NCBI GenBank assembly: GCA_037389465.1
Contig: JAZARR010000088.1
Coordinates: 2,542,001 to 2,606,000, forward strand
Direction of reading: 5' to 3'
From: Baylisascaris procyonis
Lineage: Eukaryota > Nematoda > Chromadorea > Rhabditida > Ascarididae
DNA: 64,000 nt
Both the position numbers and the translations under genes were made by a program. This document shows positions 1-11,700 of this stretch, in pieces. The notes beneath the pieces are model-generated. The model was given only the letters and a program-made list of their open reading frames with translations. It searched no databases and was not told where the DNA came from. Numbering within the stretch: the first letter of the stretch is position 1; every line of letters begins with the position of its first letter.

Positions 1-625
1 AAATGTTAACGTTTTTCCACATCCTTCCATACAGCAATGCACCTCCCTTTCCCCATTGTTACCGTTTGAGGCTGCACATGCTTCGCCAACACGGAAGAGT
101 TTTAATTGAGACAAGCCAGGGTTATCTTTTGCTTTTACCCTCTATAGAACTTCGGCATGTGTTGCATTCTATTTTGTAATTCTGCAAGTTCTCTTCTGGT
201 TGTCCACTGAAATCGATACTGCTTATGCTAATACATCTGTCTGACAGGTTGTGAAATCCTGAACATCCTCATCTTTTTCAAAAACAATTTCAGAGTGAAC
301 GTCGGAGCCCTCTAGGGTCGCTGAAGTGCATAAGCCACCGTTATCCACTCATTTACGCCATTCAATTCTTTTGTTGAAATTCTACACATTTGGCACTTTC
401 CATTTTCATTCATTAACTCCTTCAATAGTTCACAAATTCTTGTGCATACTTTCCCGCATCGTTTAAATTGCTCACTTATCTATTCCCTTTCATATTCCCT
501 TAAAATATTTCTGATAATGTTCCTTATATTTATAAGACCAAATATCGCTCTCTTTTAGAGAATTAGCGGTTATTTCTTTTCGAGGTACGGATTTGCTTTT
601 CTCCTCTAATTTCTTTTTTCTAAGG

Positions 626-699
<74 letters not shown>

Positions 700-2007
700 G
701 TATATGTATTTCGTGTTTTTGTTTACTGAGAATAATGGGGACGGTATTGTTGAAAGCACTAATGAACTCTTTATAGAATATGGCGTTCGTTTAGTTTATA
801 TCATTTTGTAAAATCCTCAATTTATTTCATCGAACTCGATGTTAGGGTTTTCGAAGGTGAATTTCTTCCACTTCTTTACAAGCCTAAAATAAAATAGCCT
901 TTTCCAGTTTTATACATATTGGAATATGATCACTAAAACATAGTTCGTTGCTTGATATTGCTCCCGAATGACTGAATTTTCTATTGAAATTATAAATATC
1001 TGTTGTTTCCGAGATCGTTGTCGCTGTTTTTGGCAATTTAATAGGTTCTTGAGAAAACAGATATTTCTAAAGCGATGAATTCTTAAAGTTATCAAATGCC
1101 ACTAATGTGGGCATTAGTGGACATTACTCCATTGTTGTTAAATGAGAGTAATTTCTATAACTAATTGCTTTTATAATACAACTATTATCATAGAGTATGT
1201 TTTGAAAGTAAGTTGCTTACAGTGAGACTTTCTAGGGCTCTCCCTGGAACTGGGGCTTCTATTTCCAAAGAGAGCCGATTAGCTGACTTTTTGGGCTGCA
1301 GTCAATTGCATTTAAAATTTGGGATTTTCTTTCTTCTGGTCCGCTAGACCGCAATCATCTGCTATGAGATGCATCCTCAACAGTACTCAAAATCAGTAAT
1401 AGCAGCCAAATCTGGTGCTGGCGTGGAGAAGTGCTCAGGTCACTGTCTGACAACACCGGCCAAGTTCTCATATTTGTAATAAAGCTTCGTCATCTGAATG
1501 CGTTCTTATAGTAAGCGCCTAGTGAAACTCATCCTACCTTAAAGATCGAGAATTTTTAAGCTACCAAATTAAAAAAAAAAAAAAAAAACGCAGAAAACAT
1601 GGAAGCGTAATGAAAATACGGAATGCGGAACAATGCATTACTACTTCTGGGTCACCCTATACTTAATGAAAGCCTCACAGTAATGTTCAAAACAAAAGCA
1701 ATTTATGACCATCAGTGCCTTATAAACTAGTTAACCTCGCAAATTAAACTGCTCTAAACAATCTTCAAAAAATTTTAACGTACTCATATCCTCCATATAA
1801 TCATATATTTCTTTTCTATAATGCGAGTAAAAATATCATTTTAAACGTTGCGCGGTTACTCGACCCAGGAGTATCGTGCAGAATTTTAATAAAACCTGCT
1901 CGGAAAAATTACTGGGCAATTCATTAATAGACTCAATCCAGGCAGCATTCGAACGATTTTCGTAAGGCGAGCGGCATCTACTCAAAAAACTTCCAGTCAT
2001 TTTTGTG
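1..2007. other. Intergenic / left-flank DNA, no gene recognised
   Basis: No exon with convincing splice sites or recognisable protein content was found. The stretch is AT-rich. It contains the (TA)n tract at 627-708 and an A-run near 1571-1588. The open frames here run through the microsatellite or are short and low in information. The part from about 1850 onward may be the upstream remnant of the retrotransposon relic that becomes recognisable at about 2008. Confidence 0.5.
627..708. repeat. (TA)n microsatellite grading into TATATG
   Basis: An uninterrupted TA dinucleotide run from 627 to about 693 is followed by three TATG-type units to about 708. Open frames across it on both strands read Tyr-Ile repeats and are artefacts. 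Confidence 0.97.
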
Positions 2008-3030
2008 GAAAACTATCGTTTGACCCATTTGACTTCCTTTCTTTGCAAGATCTTTGAGATAATCATCGGAGACGATCTGTTATATCACTATAGGTAGTAT
2101 AATTTTATTAATACCGCCTAGTTCCGTCCCTTTCCTCATAGACCGACATAAAGTTCTTTCTTATTCCGACGGGTATCATCTATACTGATTTCTCTGAGGC
2201 TTGTGACATCGTTTATCGAGTGAAGTTACTGCTAAAATTGGAGAGATGAGGGACTGTGGTCTCTTTGTTGAAATGCCTCAGAGGAAGCCCATACGGTCAA
2301 AAACATTACAGGAAAGAACCAAGGATGGCCACTCCAAGTCACATCAATTTGCAACAGTTTTTTAAAGAGGATTGTGTTGGGACCAATTTTCTTTATCATT
2401 TGTAAATAAACAATGTTTCAGAGAATCTACAAAGTGATACCAAGATCTTAGCAGAATACGTTAAAATCTCTCTGTCACTAAGCAATCGGGTCCCTGATTT
2501 TCACTTCTTGCAAAAAGACTTGGATCGTCGTGGAAACTGGTCAAGTTTTTGGGAACCCTTTCCCATGAAAAATGCTGTATTATGCACCTGAACTAGTAAT
2601 AGAAGCGGTTCATTAAGTTGAATGTTCCCTCTGCATATGACGGTATATTAGATCTTAGTGTTATAACCGGCTCTTATTTCCATTGGGCGTTGCAGTGTTC
2701 AAATCTTCAAAAATCACAAATTACATTCTATATGCGATGTAATGGAACATTTCCCTAACGATTTCATTCCATACTGTCTGCCTATTCTGCATTAATGCAT
2801 TCTTGTGTGGTCTCATTGTCTGTTGGTGATGTTGCACTGCTTGAAGGTGTCTAAAAGCATTATACTCACATTGTGTGCACTCCTAACGTCTATCTCTATC
2901 CTTACTGAGCTGATTATGTTAAAAGACTTGAAATCTCCAACTTCATATCACTGGAATAACAGCAGACGTAAATTCTGCTTCTCTAGTTTTAAGATAATCT
3001 GTGCTTTTTTGACACTTTGCTCTCCATAGT
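2008..3030 (+). pseudogene. Decayed reverse transcriptase of a CR1/jockey-like non-LTR retrotransposon
   Basis: Pieces of a LINE-type reverse transcriptase appear in the right order on the + strand, but in different frames and with stops. At 2008-2085 is a block like the ENYR..SLTS..CKIFE region. At about 2178-2244 is YTDFSEACDIV, corresponding to the palm motif-A block (Y-x-D-F-S-K-A-F-D). At about 2370-2470 is a VLGPIFF-like block followed by INNVSENLQSDTKIL, in which the usual FADD motif C has decayed to AEYV. At about 2810-2850 is SVGDVALLEGV, matching the C-terminal block of such elements. No ORF is intact, so the copy is dead. Subfamily is uncertain and the ends cannot be defined by eye. 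Confidence 0.72.
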
Positions 3031-4040
3031 CATTCAAAGGATATCTGAACGTGAATGGTGTGGATGGGAATATCAGGTAGGCGAGAAGATGTGCATCGCA
3101 AACAATACTTTGAATAGTTTTGATTACTGTGTTGTATTAGTGTCAAATATTCTCCTCAAAAAAAGAAAAAAACGAAAGTAGAGAGTGTTCAAATTTCTTT
3201 GAGACATTTAACTTACTTTTAATCGCTGACTTATACCAAATCTCATGTTTCAAATATCCCCATTGCCTATATTCTTATGATGATCGTTTCGTACCTTTTT
3301 TTTATCCTTTTCGCATTGAATTTCTTTGCGCATTTTTTTCATTTACCCACGGGCATGTTTCTATTTTTTTTTCTTTTCGTTTTTTATCTCTCTATAGCCG
3401 TTTCATGCTTCTCATATTTATTTTTGTATTTGTTCCCCCTTAATGGAGCGTTGAGTAAATGAATAAATAAACAAACAGCTAAACAGGTAAATAAATAAAT
3501 GTACATAAATATCTAACGAAATGCCTAATTACCGCTATCTCGCGCTTTCTTGAGCATGTAATTTGAAAATAAGCAGAACATTAGAACAAATTAAAATAAC
3601 GTAGACAAATCCCCCCTCCCCCACCCCCCCAAAAAAATAAGTTGGTGTGTAAAATGAGATCAAAAAATAAAAGTGCTATTACATTTCCGATTCTTTGTGA
3701 AAGTTGAAGAAAATTTCTCATAACTCTGATTTTTGAAGAGTGCCTTCATGGTGCAATCGTATTTCGCAATATCGTTCTGCGCATGCATATGCTTTCTCAC
3801 TATGTACCTACCGATCACAATAAAGGACGTCAGCATGTCTTTTCACAAATTTGAAATGGATTAAATTATTAGAAAGTACATGTGCCGGGTTTGATTCTTT
3901 TTTTTTTCGATATCATTTTCAGCAATAAATATATGCAATACGCAAGAAAATGATTTTTTTTTTTGGCCGTTATAAATGAATATATGAGGTTTTCATATAA
4001 ATGCAATCAATTTGCGCATTTCTTTTTTTTTGCGTCTCAG

Positions 4041-4134
4041 GAAAAGCGCGTAGCGGAAGAAATATATGCTAATTTTAAAATCTGGCGCAAAATTCGCGTT
4101 CTTATAATTGCTACCAGCCGTCTCGCACGTCATT
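4041..4134 (+). other. Exon-like segment with good splice borders, possible upstream exon
   Basis: A T-rich acceptor ending in CTCAG at 4040 precedes an open, charged segment (starting EKRVAEEIYANF) that ends at a good donor, T|GTAAGG, at 4134. It leaves one base over. Its phase does not join the first confident zinc-finger exon directly, because the reading meets a stop. It is therefore a 5'-UTR exon, joined through an unseen exon, or chance. Confidence 0.25.
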
Positions 4135-4476
4135 GTAAGGTGGTGGAAGTAGGACAGACGGTTGATTCGGTGGTGAGAGGTGAGAGTTACAATTGTTCTC
4201 GTTTTTTGCTTGTTTCGTTTCGAAGTATTTGTTTATTTGTTTGTTTGTTTTCTTGGTTGGATATACGTTTGATTTCGTATAGTTGCAATCTATCTCATGG
4301 AGAAGCTTCTATAGTTCCTTTAATGGAAGAGACCCTCTGTAGTCAGGTCACCGCAGAAGTATCCGCATTCTATTTCACTTAGTAATTCAGGTCACTATAT
4401 TTGTTTTGATCTCTGACGGCTGATCGACACCGTTGAATCCCTATAATATATGTTACCTGTTGCGCGATTAGATCCT

Positions 4477-4525
4477 TTGGGAGCGGTGGGGAAGGGGGGG
4501 GGGGCGGGAAGGGGAAGGGGAGGGA
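4477..4525 (+). promoter_or_regulatory. G-rich tract with G-quadruplex potential
   Basis: At least five runs of three or more G, including one of about 11, occur within 50 bp on the + strand, separated by one to three bases. The tract is about 1 kb upstream of the zinc-finger gene start. The sequence pattern fits a G-quadruplex. Any regulatory role is inference. Confidence 0.5.
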
Positions 4526-5534
4526 ATGCGTTACGAATGCAAAATTCTGATCCCAGTTAGCTTCGTTTGGTCAAAGGAACTATGACGACGTTTATAAAAA
4601 CTTCATGAGTCTGACCACCGGTACAGTTAGTGGTGAAATGAATTTCACCTTGCACAGCTACTTTATAAATGTAGAGAATCCACAGAATATGAACAATATG
4701 AACCTGCAGGTACTATGAGTAAACAATTTGAAATCACAAGTGTTACATTATGTCCTTTGTTTAAAAAAAAAAAAAAGTGGAACTTTGAAATGAACACGAC
4801 AAAATTGATTTATCTGAAAATATTTTAACTTCCGCTAGGTGGAGTTAATGAGTCTCATTCGATGAGCACATATGCACATTTAGATGAATAAATTATAATG
4901 AGATACCAACACATTTTTATCTCATTTTGAAACCTCATATCGACATAGACAAGTTGTTGGAAGCTCATCGTAAAAACATTCACAAACAAAACACCTTATG
5001 CATGCAATCGAAAAGTGGACATTAGAATCGAAAGTTTAACGTCGCATAAGACGAAGGTTTTTCCTGTTGCTTCAAAGTGCACCTTCATAATCAGATGAGA
5101 GAAATTTCGCAATCGCATCTTAACAATTCGAATACGCTCGGCGCATAAATATTAGGAAAGTCATTCGCAATGGTGTACCGTTTACTTTAAATCTTTTGCT
5201 TGCCTCTATCCAATTCGAGTACCGATTAAAGGCTTCTTTAAATTATTCGGGAATGATTCATCAGAGATATTTTTTGTATTCTCAAAAGACCTCTGAGATA
5301 ATCAAAAAATGGAAGACTTACAAAGGAATAGTTTGCACAACAAGGTTGTTAAGTTCCATTGAGATGAACGAACTTTTAATCACCAATAGGCGCAAGTATC
5401 TTGTCGGACTAGTTCAACTACCTTCTGGTTGAGTTATAAGCGGTGAAATTGTTTATTTTCAGCAGATTGATTTTCAGAAAAGTGTCTCACCTCCGAGGAA
5501 GCGTCTAAGTGAGCCTATAGGTAACGGAGAAAAG

Positions 5535-5791
5535 ATGAAGACTAAAGGTGCAGCTAAATCTGTCAGTGCAGTGGTTGGTAAGAGGGAGAGAAAGGTGCCC
5601 GCACGACATCTTGATTTCGTATCCGACGAACATCTCGATCCCGAATCAGATGGCGACGATTCAACACCGAAAACGGTTTGTGTCTTTCTTATCTTCCTTT
5701 TTGTTGTTTATGCGCTCGTTCACTTCTTTTAAATTAACGTCAACAATCTTATTTATATTTATCTCTCGTTCAGTGGGATGATGAGGAAATC
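5535..5791 (+). CDS. Zinc-finger gene, N-terminal basic/acidic exon and microexon
   Basis: The first confident exon (5535-5675) reads a Lys/Ala/Arg-rich start, then an acidic tail (FVSDEHLDPESDGDDSTPKT), and ends at ACG|GTTTGT in phase 0. An 18-bp microexon at 5774-5791 lies between a good acceptor (CTCGTTCAG) and donor (ATC|GTTTAC). It would add WDDEEI, matching the acidic character and keeping phase 0 into the next exon at 6246. The microexon is less certain than the first exon. Confidence 0.6.
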
Positions 5792-8700
5792 GTTTACAGA
5801 TTGTCGATGTTGTTTCTAAATCCCATCTGAAAGATTTCAACTGTTTACGTTGGTTGAAGAGTATGTGTGCATTGATTGCATATTTGACTTATAATCATTT
5901 GTATATATTAGATACCGCATCTATAAAAAATATGAAGTAAACTTATCAGTTAATATGATGGAACCCTCAAATTCGTTTTTGAATTTCGGGATCGCAATAA
6001 TTTTATGGACCAAATTAGAAGATTCACTCAAATAATATTTTTATTTATGTGAAAATGCGCATTTAATAGCTGTTTCGATTTTCAAACTCATGTTATGTTC
6101 CTTAGGAAAAGATCCATTTTTTTTTTCAAATGGTAATTCGAAGTAGTCAAAAACTAATAGGTCAAGCAATAAAAAAAGCACAGAACTTTTTCCCAAAATA
6201 GAATAACTTGATCCGAAGAATGAATTTTTTTTCTGGGAATTTCAGGTCTCCCAAAAGAGAGAAGTAAAAAAGAATGAAGTTAAAGATTTTCAATGTGCGC
6301 ATTGCCCTGCACATTACCCCTCACGTACGGGACTTGCCAATCATACTAAACAACATGGCTCAATGAAGAAATATCGTTGCGATGAGTGTGATATGAGGTA
6401 TAGCGTTTATTTTTTCCTCCTTTTTTATGTGTTTTAAATTATTGCCTTTCACATTGTTTATAGGATTGGAGTATAGCGATCGTTGTTTGCGACGGGTTCA
6501 TGCTCGAAGTTACCATCTTTTGAAGGTAATGGGGAACATCCGAAATGATATTAGTCTGTGAGTCAAATGTGAGAGTTGTTGAAGCCCCTTTGTGGAGTCG
6601 GGACGAATGTTTGCATTTTCGCTGGAAAACGATTTCATTTGTATTGCCGATATGATCGTTCTTGTCTGCAAAGTTTTGCCTTATAGGCGATGATTTAATC
6701 ATTACGAAAGTTGATTACTTTGTTAATCTAAGACTCTTGCATGGAGGGACTTCTCCGTTTCCTTTTTGTTTTGCGCCTTCAAGGAAAAGTACTTCAATAA
6801 TGTCATCGTCACCGCGAAGATAGCACTCGATGGCCTAGCAGAGAGAATTCCAGCGAGTAGCATCGCGGGTTGATAAATTTAAGCTAGACTTTGCAGAAGA
6901 TCATTTTGCGGCTTGGTGTGTGTGTTTTTAACTTTCATATGTTCCTTATGAGTGTACTGCCTTTTGTGCGCCATCAGCCTACCTTCAGACAGTCTGCCAG
7001 CACCAGTTCTAGCTTATAAACTGTACAGGTCGGCTTTTTTTGGAGGTCGCATAACAACCCTCACAATTTTATCCTAATCGGGCTCAAACCTGTCATGCTG
7101 AGCTAATGGATATGTCACCATCGTTGCCTTCAACCAAATACAGTCCTCTCCTGCTCGCAATCTATGTTTTCATTTGGAAGGCGCTCCACGTCATTCTTTT
7201 TTGAGACCGCACACCGCGTTTGCGCTTGAGTCAGCACTCGCTCATATGTCGATGATTCGTCAGTGCTTGCGCTGCCCAAGATTCTCATATGGGCTTGCTT
7301 CGAACCCGAGAATATATGTCTGAGAGGTTCATCTACAATGTAATAGATCGTTGCGCCGCAGAAATAAACGAATCCTTCGTACACTTTCTGCTGCAAATCT
7401 TAGCAGTCGCTGGCACTCCAATCGGTGCTTTCAATCCGCCGCATTCCTCTCCTTGGTCATTTAGTGGTTATTCTGAAAAAGAGTGAGGATTTCCTCCATG
7501 CTTCAGGAAAACGAATCGCGACTTCAGCTTGGCTAAGTACTCGCAAAACTGATAGCTGAGAAGGACGCTTAGGAACATATTCGGTAGCTCTAGCAGTCTT
7601 CGAGAGCCTTTATGCAGCGTTTCGTTTCTGCGCAGCCCTGAGCTGTCTTATCATGCTTTCCGCACGGCCCATCAAGCGTTATTGGCTGTCCACGCTGCTT
7701 TATCGGACTTATCCAGCAACTGAGTTCTTTTACTAATTCTACATACTCATCTTCTTATTGAGCTTTTAGATGTATGACAACATTTTAGAAGAACACACTC
7801 AAGAATAAAAAACTAGATGTAAATGTCATATGCCGGATTTCATGAAATACAGTCACTTCCATTTAGTGCAGAAATTATGTAGGTTGAAATCCCTTCTATA
7901 TAACGTTTATAATATATGATAAGAAAACGTGAAAGCAAATTATTGATTCGATGGTATTGTTTTGTTGAATATTTCACAAGCTTGTTGAAAGAATTCAATG
8001 TTTCTTCAAAATGTAATGATTTCAGTTGCAATAGTATTAAAACGTTACGTGTGCACAGTCAAGTGCATTTCCCCGATGAGGCTGATTTACCATTGATCAC
8101 CTTTACGCAACGTTCGAAGAATACCGATGCGGGAAAGACACATGAGGCTCATCATGAAGAGGTTTTTTCATTTTACATTTTTGTTATTTCATTTTCGAAT
8201 CAATCCATTGAACTTATATTGAACTCGAATCAATCCAAAATTGAGTTTGATTAAATAATAGTTGCAAGTTCTAATGGAGTAAGTAGCCTTCACTTTGAAA
8301 TTGAATTCGACTGGATATTTTGTTTAATTAGGCGAATGAATTGAATAATAGTGTTAACGTTTCTAGGTGGACATCAGCATCACAGAGAAATCGATGGACG
8401 ATAAAGATGTAAGCGAGAAGCGTGAAGATAAGGATGAGGGAGCTGATCAAAAAACTGACCTGGCTGACATACCATCGGATGAGTCGTCACCTACGACGAA
8501 GGACCAGTCTGGTTAGTATATTGCTTCAGTTGGCTGCATTTTTGACACCGAAATTGTTATCTGGCACTGTTATTTGTAATTATTGGCATCCTCTGTGTGC
8601 TTTTTCGATTGTATGGCATAGGTCTTTAATGAGTGAATCGTAGATCCGAAATAAGACAATCCTGTTTACGTTATCAGATGTGGCAAAATGAGGTCTAGTT

Positions 8701-11700
8701 GCGGTCTTTTCACCTCGGTCCCTCAGAATAAGCTGTTGATACATTCAATTTTTTTGAGTGATAGAATAACAGCGGGAGAATGAGAGAGGCGTTTAGGGAA
8801 ATCGGTAGAAGATATCACCTGAAATAATAGCACCTCAGCGGCTCATTAGACTGCGCTTACCCCAACCACGTTCTCTATTCATATTGCGCTTTAGTCGTTC
8901 TTGTTCACCTTCGCCCCAAATATTAAATATTCTAGTCATCTCAATTTTTTTTTTTTTTTTGAGGACTGTATAGCGCTTTGTAAAAGAAAATGTGCGAAAT
9001 AAGACTTTTTTTTGCAACGTTTATAGTGCTCCATTTGATCCACTGAATTTTACGATGGTGAGTTTCATCCCGTTGAAGGGAAAAGGGACTAATTCTTATT
9101 GCTAAGCTTTTGCGAGATTTTGCTTGATTCATTAGCTGTGATTTTTTTATGAAATTGTTTTTTTGGGAAAGTTTTCCTCATATATGAAAATTTCTTCCCA
9201 AACGCATATGGTGAAAATTTTCCCAAACTTTGATCATTTGTGCGTCTATTTTTCTAGCCGAAATTGCTCTTGTAAATGGTTATTATCGTTTGTGTATTTT
9301 TTTGTTCCTGCATTTGAGCCATATTATGATCTAAAAGCAGCGAATGAAGTTGCTACCTTCGGTTTAGATCTAATATTATTTCGTCGCATAACATTATAAA
9401 TTAAATTTGGCGACCTCTGCATCTGGTCCTTTCTTATCTTTTTATTTTTTTTTAATATTCGAAACATCATGTTGGAAGTTCATATATTTTATCAACACTT
9501 TTAACAGGCAATAATTCGTCGAAAGTTACCCAATTAGAGTGTAAGGAATGCCCCTTCACAACGCGCGATATGGGCAGATTGGCTATTCACGAAGTGGGAC
9601 ACCGGCGGGAGCGTGGATATCAATGTCCAATGTGCACATATCGGTAAATTTTATATCTTCTCTCGCTCTATTGCTTGCCGTGCATCTGCGCTGATAGTTC
9701 GTCAGACTTAACAAAAATTTTTCGGTTGTCTGGGAGTTAAAGTGTTCACTAAGTGAAAAGCTCTTATTTGTTCATTTTAAAGCTGCCTTTGCCCAAAGAG
9801 ACACCTCAGAATTTAGAAAGGTTCTATCTGTAATTACGGTCAAAATTAGATATAAACTTGGCCAAAGTTTGAATTTCCAGAAAATGAAAGGCTAATTATT
9901 CGCTGAGGACAAGTTCAGTGGTCCCATGGAAAATACGAGGCAGTGTGTGCCGTACTGAAGGAGTTGTTAAAACTTTCTGGTCGTTTTATCGTTTTGGCGA
10001 ATGCAATCTGGGTACTCATTTTCATCGATGTACGAAATGCAACCGGCCTTTAGGTTTGCCAGAGGATTGATATGTACTGAAGTTTAGGGGTTTATTCCCA
10101 TCAGCATACTTGCAGAAGCGAGTCGGCCGGCTTTCTGAAACGTCATTGTTGCTGTCATGGCAAAGGCGAATACCCATGGCCTCCGGTTTATATTGGTCGA
10201 GCTCCGGTGACAAAGAAGACTACACCTAAACGTTCAATCGCTGACGCTGACGCTAAAAACCATCGTACGCTGTTTTGCAGTCATTATCCAAATATTATTA
10301 GGTGTGTTAGGCTTCCTAGAATCATCACTTGAAGGGTTTAGGGCAGGTAATCGAGAATCTCACTCATTGTCTTTAATGCTGGATGCTTACAGCTTTATAA
10401 GTAGCTAACCAAGCAATACGGCTTACCGCTGAATTCTATATTAAATAGCATTTGCTGAAACGTCAATTATAAGCGCTTCTTCCATTTCATATATAGCCCA
10501 TCAAATGCTTGTGTCAAGCTGATTCGGATGGAGGTTAGTAAAAAAAATCCAACGTGTAAAATCCAACAATAAAAAAATCCAATTTATTGGCAAGATCGAG
10601 TAAATAATTTAAACATCCATTCATATAGAGGTCGAAATCTCTTTCCTTTTATTATTTTTAACGAAAACTTCAGAAAGAAAGTTGTAAGTGTCGACGCCCT
10701 TGTTGCTTATGTTCATTTAAAGTATAGAAGAACTATCACCTCCTTCCCTTATCATACACGACCTTTGGAAAGAAGCTTCAATTCCCAAAGCCTATAATGA
10801 TGACGTTGTAGAATTTGATGATGTGGGCTGGATCGCTGGGTTAAAGATTGGCTTGCTAAAATTACGATCTTCTTGCAGCTGTGACAGTTGAAGGAAGTGC
10901 GCAAAGTGTGGTACGTAAAACGAAGACGAAAAAGTTCATTACATTGTTACTTCCAGCTCGATCTTCAAAGAGTTTGCTGAGTACCCCTACAGACAACAAA
11001 GTGCAGAATGAGATCGCCAAAAGTGTCATTTCAAACTCAGCACCAGCAGCCATATCTCTATCGACCCGCAAACAGAACACCAAAGTTTGGGGACGCCGCT
11101 TTATCAGTAAATCAGGAAAACGCATTGTCTACTATCTACTGCCTCAAACTAAAGTAACGCTTCAATTCATTGCATATCGTTCTTGTGTTTTTGCAATTTA
11201 GTGCGCCTAATAACGTATAAAATCTGGAGCATTTTTGCAATTAGAAATCCAATTTGCCTATTTTGGCAAGCGATTTGCAGGACTTGCGTGAATAGTGAGA
11301 AGGGATATTTTTTAGTGATTTGTGTTTAGGAGGTCTTATAGGATGTCGAAGGTAAGGAAATGCCTCCGTACAAGGATAATTAGGAGGATCTATCGACTCA
11401 TATCCTAAAGCATCTTTTTAGGGCGAAGTAATGATATAAGCGTTGGGCAATTTATCTTGCACTGTTGTTTATTGACGATCTTATACGATACGAAGAGTTG
11501 CTTGTTGAATGCATTCAGATGCCGTGCTTAACGCCACTAAATGAGTTGTGAATTAATTTTTATTATACTGCAAAGTGTGTGTTAAATATGGCGATTGCTG
11601 TAATTAGGCAGCATTCGCTCTAATCGTAGCTCCGTATCAGGCATATTGCAACATATAAGTACAAATTGCTGTTCAGAAAAGTTTTATAATTAATGAATTT

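Larger units (their letters stand above)
3031..5534. other. Upstream region of the zinc-finger gene
   Basis: No assigned coding sequence. It holds poly-pyrimidine stretches (about 3295-3420), a TAAA-rich repeat (about 3460-3500), a C-rich/A-rich tract (3610-3638) and the G-rich tract near 4477-4525. One exon-like segment (4041-4134) is listed separately. This region should contain the promoter and any 5' non-coding exons of the zinc-finger gene starting at 5535, but no specific promoter element could be assigned. Confidence 0.4.

Noticed and set aside
490..811. Tyr-Ile repeat proteins on both strands
   Set aside because: They are translations of the (TA)n microsatellite; the same happens at 23836-24070.
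3963..4382. 139-codon + strand frame as a complete protein
   Set aside because: It starts in T-rich intron-like DNA, contains splice acceptor and donor signals, and its ends look non-coding; only the part 4041-4134 is exon-like.
7130..7396. 88-codon - strand frame in a zinc-finger gene intron
   Set aside because: It sits in a GC-richer intron patch that might be an old element, but I could not match it to any family or find ends.
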